Assembly (NCBI GenBank): GCA_040902305.1
Contig: JBBDXN010000099.1
Location: 1 to 64,000, forward strand
DNA length: 64,000 bases
Direction of reading: 5' to 3'
From: CAMLFJ01 sp040902305
Lineage (GTDB): Bacteria; Methylomirabilota; Methylomirabilia; Rokubacteriales; CSP1-6
Numbering within the stretch: position 1 is the stretch's first letter; each line of letters opens with the position of its first letter. The notes beneath the pieces were generated by a model that was not told the origin of the DNA, searched no databases, and saw only the letters and a program-made list of their open reading frames with translations. Of this stretch, positions 59,994 through 64,000 are shown piece after piece. The translations under genes and the position numbers were made by a program.

Positions 59994-61202
59994 TCAGGCG
60001 GCCGGTTCGCGCGCCTTCATGGTGGTGCCGGATGCGAGCATCGCGTCCACCTCCTCGGCGCTGAACCCCGCCTCGCGCAGCACCTCGACGCTGTGCTCGC
60101 CGAGGCGGGGCTGGAGGCGCCGGATCTCCGGCGGCGTCTTGCTGAAGCGCGGCGGGACGTCCGGCATCCGGATCTTTCCCTCGCTCGGGTGGTCGACGAC
60201 CTTCCAGAAGTCGGTGGCCTCGAGCTGCGGGTCGGTGAGGAGGTCCTCGAGCGAGTTCACCGGCCCGTGGGGGACGTTGGATGTCTCGAGCAGCGCGAGC
60301 CATTCGGCGTTGCTGCGGGTGAGGGCGATCTCGCCCAGCGTCCCGTAGTACGCCTCGACGTTGGCGAGCCGGTGGGTGATCGAGGCGAAGCGCGCGTCGT
60401 CGAGCAGGTCGGGCCGGCTGACCAGCCCGCAGAACTCGCGCCAGTGGCCGTCGGTGTAGGGGAGGATGGCGAGGAAGCCGTCCTTGGTGGCGTAGGGGCG
60501 GCGCTGCGGGTTCAGGATGCGCTTGTAGCCGGCGCTCTCGAGGGCGGGGACGAACGTCTCCCCGTACATGTGCTCGACCATCACGAAGGACACCAGGGTC
60601 TCCATCATCGGCACCTCGACGGCCTGTCCCACCCCGCTCCGCTCGCGCGCGTAGAGGGCGGCCAGGACGGCCGATACCACGCCGTTCGAGCTGGTCTTGT
60701 CGGCGACGATGGTGGGCAGGTAGCGCGGTGTTCCCGCCACCGCGGTCTGGAGCCACGCGAAGCCGGCGCCGGCCTGGATGATGTCGTCGTACGCCGCCTT
60801 GGCACCGTAGGGCCCGCCCGCGCGGTACCCGTACGTCGCGAGGTAGATGAGGCGCGGGTTGATCGCCTCGAAGGCCTCGTAGCGGAGCCCGAGGCGGCCC
60901 GCCGGCTCCGGGCGGAAGTTGTGCATCAGGATGTCGGCGCGCTCGGCCAGCCGGAAGAGCGCGCGCCGGCCGGCGTCGTGCTTCAAGTCGAGCACGAGGC
61001 TCCGCTTGCTGCGGTTGCAGCCGAGATAGAAGGCGGCCATGCCGGGGTGGCGGCGCGGCCCGAGCTGGCGCGTGGTGTCGCCCTCGGGCGGCTCGATCTT
61101 GATCACGTCGGCGCCGAGGTCGCCGAGCTGCTGGGCGGCCCACGGCCCCAGCACCACCGAGGTGCAGTCCAGGATGCGCACTCCGTCGAGCGGTCCGGGC
61201 AT
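59994..61202 (-). CDS. Type III (CaiB/BaiF) CoA transferase
   Basis: A 402-residue family III CoA transferase that moves CoA between carboxylic acids. The N-terminal LDGVRILDCTSVVLGPWAAQ and the IKIEPPEGD motif are typical. The likely catalytic Asp168 in TIVADKTSSNG lies where Asp169 is in formyl-CoA transferase. The start ATG 61202 is followed by a 171-nt gap to the amidohydrolase, and the two genes share a strand. Donor and acceptor acids unknown. Confidence 0.93.
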   Translation of the reverse strand: MPGPLDGVRILDCTSVVLGPWAAQQLGDLGADVIKIEPPEGDTTRQLGPRRHPGMAAFYLGCNRSKRSLVLDLKHDAGRRALFRLAERADILMHNFRPEPAGRLGLRYEAFEAINPRLIYLATYGYRAGGPYGAKAAYDDIIQAGAGFAWLQTAVAGTPRYLPTIVADKTSSNGVVSAVLAALYARERSGVGQAVEVPMMETLVSFVMVEHMYGETFVPALESAGYKRILNPQRRPYATKDGFLAILPYTDGHWREFCGLVSRPDLLDDARFASITHRLANVEAYYGTLGEIALTRSNAEWLALLETSNVPHGPVNSLEDLLTDPQLEATDFWKVVDHPSEGKIRMPDVPPRFSKTPPEIRRLQPRLGEHSVEVLREAGFSAEEVDAMLASGTTMKAREPAA

Positions 61203-61515
61203 ACGATCGGCTCCTTGACGTGGCAGAGTCCGCCGATGTCCCGTCCGGCGGCGATTGGCCCCTGATACAGCGCACCGGACACGGTGTCAAGGAGGCGGGT
61301 ACCGACGCGGCTCCGCGCCGGCCGATCAGGCGAAGTTCTTCAGTGCATCAGTGCAGCCGCAGATGACCTCAGGGGCAAGCCTGACCGGAGCCGAGTAGCT
61401 GGGAGAGCTCCCGCTTTGGCTCGAGCCGCTATCGTCAGCAAGCTCCCTGGCCTCCCCCGTCCAGAGGAGAGCCGCGAAGAAGAGGACCGGCACCATGACC
61501 ATCGTAGGCCGCCGG
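61203..61515. other. Intergenic stretch, no gene seen
   Basis: About 310 bp between the CoA transferase start and the end of the small secreted protein gene (both minus). It must contain the promoter of the CoA transferase. I find no domain, relic or repeat that I can support. Confidence 0.4.
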
Positions 61516-61887
61516 TCAGTTCGAGAAGAGATTCGTGAAGAAGCTCTTGACGCTGTGCCCGAAGCCGACGGCGCTCTCGCGCGCGTTGCTCCAGGCGGTC
61601 TTCGCCGGCGGCTCGGCGGCCTTACCCGCCTCCTTCAGCTTTTCACCGCTGTACTTCGCGCCTTCGGAAACCGTGTTGCCGATGCCTTTGGCCGTCTCTC
61701 CGACGCCTTCCCCGATCTTGCCGTCAGGGATCTTCTTCGCGCCGCGTTCGACCTGTTCCGTGGCGGCCTTCACCTTCGAGTCATCGGCCGCGAGGGAGAT
61801 GCCGGATGCGAGCAGCGAGAGCGACAATACGAACACGATGACCAGTCCGAGCCCGGTGATCGAAGCTCCTCTTCTGATGTCGTACAT
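61516..61887 (-). CDS. Small secreted protein with amphipathic repeats
   Basis: A 123-residue protein with a signal peptide (LVIVFVLSLSLLASGISLAA) and a mature part made of Lys/Glu/Gly-rich amphipathic segments (EQVERGAKKI, ETAKGIGNTV, EGAKYSGEKLKEAGKAAE). Such repeats resemble YtxH/apolipophorin-like stress or lipid-associated proteins. It ends with FTNLFSN. GGAGGAAGAC precedes the ATG. It follows the small zinc protein by 31 nt and probably shares its transcript. Confidence 0.75.
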   Translation of the reverse strand: MYDIRRGASITGLGLVIVFVLSLSLLASGISLAADDSKVKAATEQVERGAKKIPDGKIGEGVGETAKGIGNTVSEGAKYSGEKLKEAGKAAEPPAKTAWSNARESAVGFGHSVKSFFTNLFSN

Positions 61888-61918
61888 GTCTTCCTCCTTC
61901 CCACCCCGGGCCGTCTCC

Positions 61919-62101
61919 TCAGCGCCCGGAGCCTTGACCGGTGAAGCCAGGAGCCTGAAGGCGAGCGCATGCGAGGGAGCAAAAGACACGCTCCACCGCG
62001 GTAGCGGTCTCACCAATCCGGAGAGAGTAGGGCAGGAAGGTGGCTTTGCCGCATCCGTCGCAAACCCTTCGCTGTTCTTCCTTCGGTAGCTGCGGCAGCA
62101 T
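61919..62101 (-). CDS. Small zinc-finger-like protein
   Basis: A 60-residue protein with Cys14-x2-Cys17 (VCDGCGKA) and Cys41-x3-Cys45 (VFCSLACARL), a spacing that fits a treble-clef or MYM-like zinc site. The start at 62101 is chosen because GGAGG lies 5 nt upstream. It is the first gene of a two-gene unit with the secreted protein and is divergent from the VOC gene at 62219, with a perfect palindrome between them. Confidence 0.6.
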   Translation of the reverse strand: MLPQLPKEEQRRVCDGCGKATFLPYSLRIGETATAVERVFCSLACARLQAPGFTGQGSGR

Positions 62102-62162
62102 GACCGCCTCCATGGGTGTCCGGTGCAAGGAGCCCCCACGCTACCAGCGCCTGGTCGGCGTG

Positions 62163-62186
62163 CCTATTGGACCAATGTCCAATAGG
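62163..62186. promoter_or_regulatory. Perfect 10-bp palindrome, candidate operator
   Basis: CCTATTGGAC (62163-62172), CAAT, GTCCAATAGG (62177-62186) is a perfect inverted repeat with a 4-nt spacer, lying between the divergent small zinc protein (starts 62101) and VOC protein (starts 62219). Two half sites one helical turn apart fit a dimeric regulator of both genes. A looser relative, TTGGTCCACTATCC (62936-62949), precedes the gene at 63015. Confidence 0.6.
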
Positions 62187-62218
62187 CCGGACGGATCGCG
62201 CCGGACTAGAGTGAGCCC

Positions 62219-62584
62219 ATGGGGAGCCGAGATGATTGGGCGATCGATCACATCAGCGCCGTGACGTTGGCTGTGCTCGAGATGGGCGAATCGGTGGCGT
62301 TCTATCAGAAGCTTGGGCTCGATGTCTCGTACGGCGGACCCGATGCTCCCTTCACCACGATGCGGGCGGGTCAGAGCGTCATCAACCTCCGGCAGGCGAC
62401 CGCCACCGCGGGCAAGTCGTTGAATCGCGTGATCCTCCGCGTTCGCGGCGTGGACGCGCTCCACCTGGATCTGGTCGAAAAGGGTCTCGGTCCCACCGCG
62501 CCCAAGGATGCCGAATGGGGCGAGCGATATTTCGAGCTGCCGGATCCTCAAGGAGTCGTGATCAGCTTCGCGGAAGTGCTGTGA
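62219..62584 (+). CDS. VOC/glyoxalase-family protein
   Basis: A 121-residue vicinal oxygen chelate protein. The pattern AIDHISAVTLAVLEMGESVAF opens the fold, and RYFELPDPQGVVISFAEVL closes it with the Glu expected as metal ligand. Possible roles are glyoxalase-like isomerisation, dioxygenase or resistance binding. The ATG lies shortly after the palindrome, so a short 5' leader is likely. Confidence 0.88.
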   Translation: MGSRDDWAIDHISAVTLAVLEMGESVAFYQKLGLDVSYGGPDAPFTTMRAGQSVINLRQATATAGKSLNRVILRVRGVDALHLDLVEKGLGPTAPKDAEWGERYFELPDPQGVVISFAEVL

Positions 62585-62720
62585 CCATCGGTGGAGTGCA
62601 ACGCCGGGAGGGCCTTGTGCCCCCGGTGCGCGGGAGCGCAAGGAGGGGTCGCCTGGTGGAGCTGGGGGTGGGCCGGGCGAGGCCGACTGGCGCCCTTCTG
62701 CGTATGGCGACGACCGGGAC

Positions 62721-62906
62721 TTGCTGCGCGGTGTACCGCTCGAGCTTCAGCGGGAGGCCCGGGTGCGCGCGGTGAGCGATGGAACCACGCTACGCCAGGT
62801 GCTGCTGAAGGGCCTGGGCGAGTATGCGGCGGGAACCTGGACGCCCCAACCCGATGGCCAGGTGCCCGGCGCGCTGCAATCGGGCGTCCACGCGACCGGC
62901 CGCTGA
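62721..62906 (+). CDS. Ribbon-helix-helix-like fragment, start unclear
   Basis: The frame contains LRGVPLELQREARVRAVSDG and TTLRQVLLKGLGEYAAGTW, a pattern of Arc/RHH antitoxin-like proteins (strand, helix, helix). The only start codon in frame is TTG at 62721, and coding-like sequence continues a little upstream (SAYGDDRD), so the N-terminus may be truncated. No toxin gene is adjacent. The remainder of 62585-63011 shows no other gene. Confidence 0.4.
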   Translation: MLRGVPLELQREARVRAVSDGTTLRQVLLKGLGEYAAGTWTPQPDGQVPGALQSGVHATGR

Positions 62907-63014
62907 CGCGGCGGCAGAGCTCGTGTTGGCCTTTGGTCCACTATCCAGGCCGGGGAGGGCTCCTCTAGACTCGGATCCAACTCACACATTCTCTGAAGGG
63001 CCAGGAGGCGGATG

Positions 63015-63380
63015 ATGCAATTGCAAGTCGCGTGGTTGAAGTCGGGGATCTGGGGTGCGGTGGTGGGCAGCATTCTCACGATGATCGTGGGTTTCAGCTG
63101 GGGAGGCTGGATGACGAGTAGCAGCGCCAACCAAGTGGCGATGAGACAGGCCGATGACGCGGTCACCACGACGCTGCTGCCGATCTGTCTGGCCGAGGAG
63201 AAGGCCGACGTTGCTCGCGCCCAGAAGCTCGGAGAGCTCACGGCCATCACGTCGTCGTACGAGCGGACGGAATTCGTGATGAAGACCGGATGGGCGACCT
63301 TCCCGGGGCAATCGGATCCCAACCGAGCGGTGGCCGAGGCCTGCGCATCCGCGCTCCTCAAGACCGCCACCGCCAAGTAA
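63015..63380 (+). CDS. Single-pass membrane protein, uncharacterised family
   Basis: A 121-residue protein with one N-terminal membrane segment (GAVVGSILTMIVGFSWGGWM) and a periplasmic part containing LLPICLAEEKA and AVAEACASALL. The pattern of a GFSWGGW anchor plus two Cys occurs in an unnamed family of short proteins in several bacteria. AGGAGG (63003-63008) fits the second of two adjacent ATG codons (63015) best. Function unknown. Confidence 0.75.
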   Translation: MQLQVAWLKSGIWGAVVGSILTMIVGFSWGGWMTSSSANQVAMRQADDAVTTTLLPICLAEEKADVARAQKLGELTAITSSYERTEFVMKTGWATFPGQSDPNRAVAEACASALLKTATAK

Positions 63381-63513
63381 GCGCTGCGTAGTCCCGCTCA
63401 CCCGCGATGGCACAGCGTCGCGGGGTAGCGCTCTATTATCGACCGTCCACCGCGAGGCGGAGGCGGCTCTTCGACGTGAGGCGGTCTTCGGAGGATACCG
63501 GGAGAAGGATGCG

Positions 63514-64000
63514 ATGAAGGTGTGGCGGGAGACGTCAGGGGGAGTCGAGATCGAGGACCGGGTCTATCCGGTCACACCCGCGTCGATGACGGTGAAGATC
63601 GGGATCATCACCGGCGAGGTAATGGAGCTGAAGGTCATCGAGCGCGTCGAGAAGGGCTCCGACCGCATCGTCTCGCCGGCCAGGCTCACCGGGACCCTGC
63701 GGCTCGAGAATACGTCCTCGAATCGGACGGTTCGCCTGGTCGAGGGCAAGCTCCGGTTCATCGATGCCCAGGGGCAGCCCATCCGGCTCGAGTCGGCCCG
63801 GACCGATTCCATCGTCAAGTTCACGTACGGCAACGAGCGGCTCGATCCCGGGGCGGATATCACCCGACCCCTCGACGTGGAGTTCCCGGTCGAGGCGCTG
63901 GAGGCGAAGAAGCTGAAGGAGATCCGCCTCGATCTCTCCTACATCCCGTCACCGTTCCGGGAGGAGACGGTCAACTTCGTGGTCTCGATCGGCGCGGGCA
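63514..64000 (+). CDS. Incomplete gene, unknown beta-rich protein
   Basis: From ATG 63514 (GGAGAAGGA upstream) the frame stays open to the window edge, at least 162 codons. It starts MKVWRETSGGVEIEDRVYPV and has regularly spaced hydrophobic strands, with no signal peptide or known motif. The composition suggests a beta-sandwich. The C-terminus is outside the window. Confidence 0.7.
   Translation, partial: MKVWRETSGGVEIEDRVYPVTPASMTVKIGIITGEVMELKVIERVEKGSDRIVSPARLTGTLRLENTSSNRTVRLVEGKLRFIDAQGQPIRLESARTDSIVKFTYGNERLDPGADITRPLDVEFPVEALEAKKLKEIRLDLSYIPSPFREETVNFVVSIGAG

Noticed and set aside
62591..62700. Frame with a CPRCAG motif resembling a zinc knuckle
   Set aside because: No ribosome site, no second Cys pair, and the following sequence is low-complexity Trp/Gly/Arg.
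1..64000. CRISPR array, complete insertion sequence, rRNA or complete prophage
   Set aside because: I looked for regularly spaced repeats, transposase motifs, rRNA cores and phage structural genes and found none.

Overview
The window is about 64 kb of GC-rich bacterial DNA with GTG and TTG starts, clear purine-rich ribosome binding sites and short operons. The gene mix suggests a soil or sediment bacterium of the Candidatus Rokubacteria (Methylomirabilota) type or a close relative: giant zinc-ribbon/cyclase/AAA regulators, several luciferase-like monooxygenases, branched-chain-type ABC importers beside amidases, type III CoA transferases and MaoC pairs. That placement is inferred from gene style only; there is no rRNA or marker gene in the window.

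Layout. 1-570 is non-coding and holds a tRNA-fMet 3' fragment followed by a perfect palindrome and an integrase-tail-like repeat, so it looks like an old integration site. 571-6641 (minus) is an amide-type importer (LivH, binding protein, LivM, LivG, LivF) followed by an amidase. 6642-7676 is gene-poor with a DinB-like relic. 7677-10124 (plus) is a membrane diguanylate cyclase. 10125-10673 holds repeats related to those at 380-430 and 28572. 10674-19473 carries two paralogous zinc-ribbon/class III cyclase/AAA/TPR-like proteins facing each other, with YCII, DUF2182 and DUF899 genes. 19474-25334 contains gamma-glutamyltranspeptidase, a GNAT/MFS pair and several gene relics. 25335-34664 holds an alpha/beta hydrolase with a Cys nucleophile, a tandem NTF2-like pair divergent from a MocR regulator, a broken histidine kinase, the LLM/CMD/AhpD cluster, and PAC2, EVE and TauE-like genes. 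35003-44401 is a tandem array of two complete adaptor-RND pump pairs. 44399-61202 is a metabolic region: TupA-like protein, class III-type alcohol dehydrogenase, isochorismatase-like hydrolase, MetE-like protein, acyl-CoA ligase, two LLM monooxygenases, a MaoC pair, a polar amino acid ABC importer, a D-aminoacylase-like amidohydrolase and a CoA transferase. 61516-64000 holds small secreted or membrane proteins, a VOC protein and an incomplete gene.

How it works together. The importers plus amidase and amidohydrolase point to uptake and hydrolysis of amides, peptides or N-acyl amino acids. The ligase, MaoC pair, CoA transferase and LLM oxidoreductases point to CoA-linked breakdown of unusual acids. 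Signalling is dominated by nucleotide cyclases (three intact class III cyclases, two relics, one GGDEF protein).

Two patterns are not explained by ordinary genes. First, a dispersed short element whose one complete copy (44399-44538) has 20-bp terminal inverted repeats; in two of four copies its terminal CTAG supplies the stop codon of the adjoining gene. Second, at least eight gene scars in which a gene start (often with its ribosome binding site), a gene end, or both remain while the body is gone.
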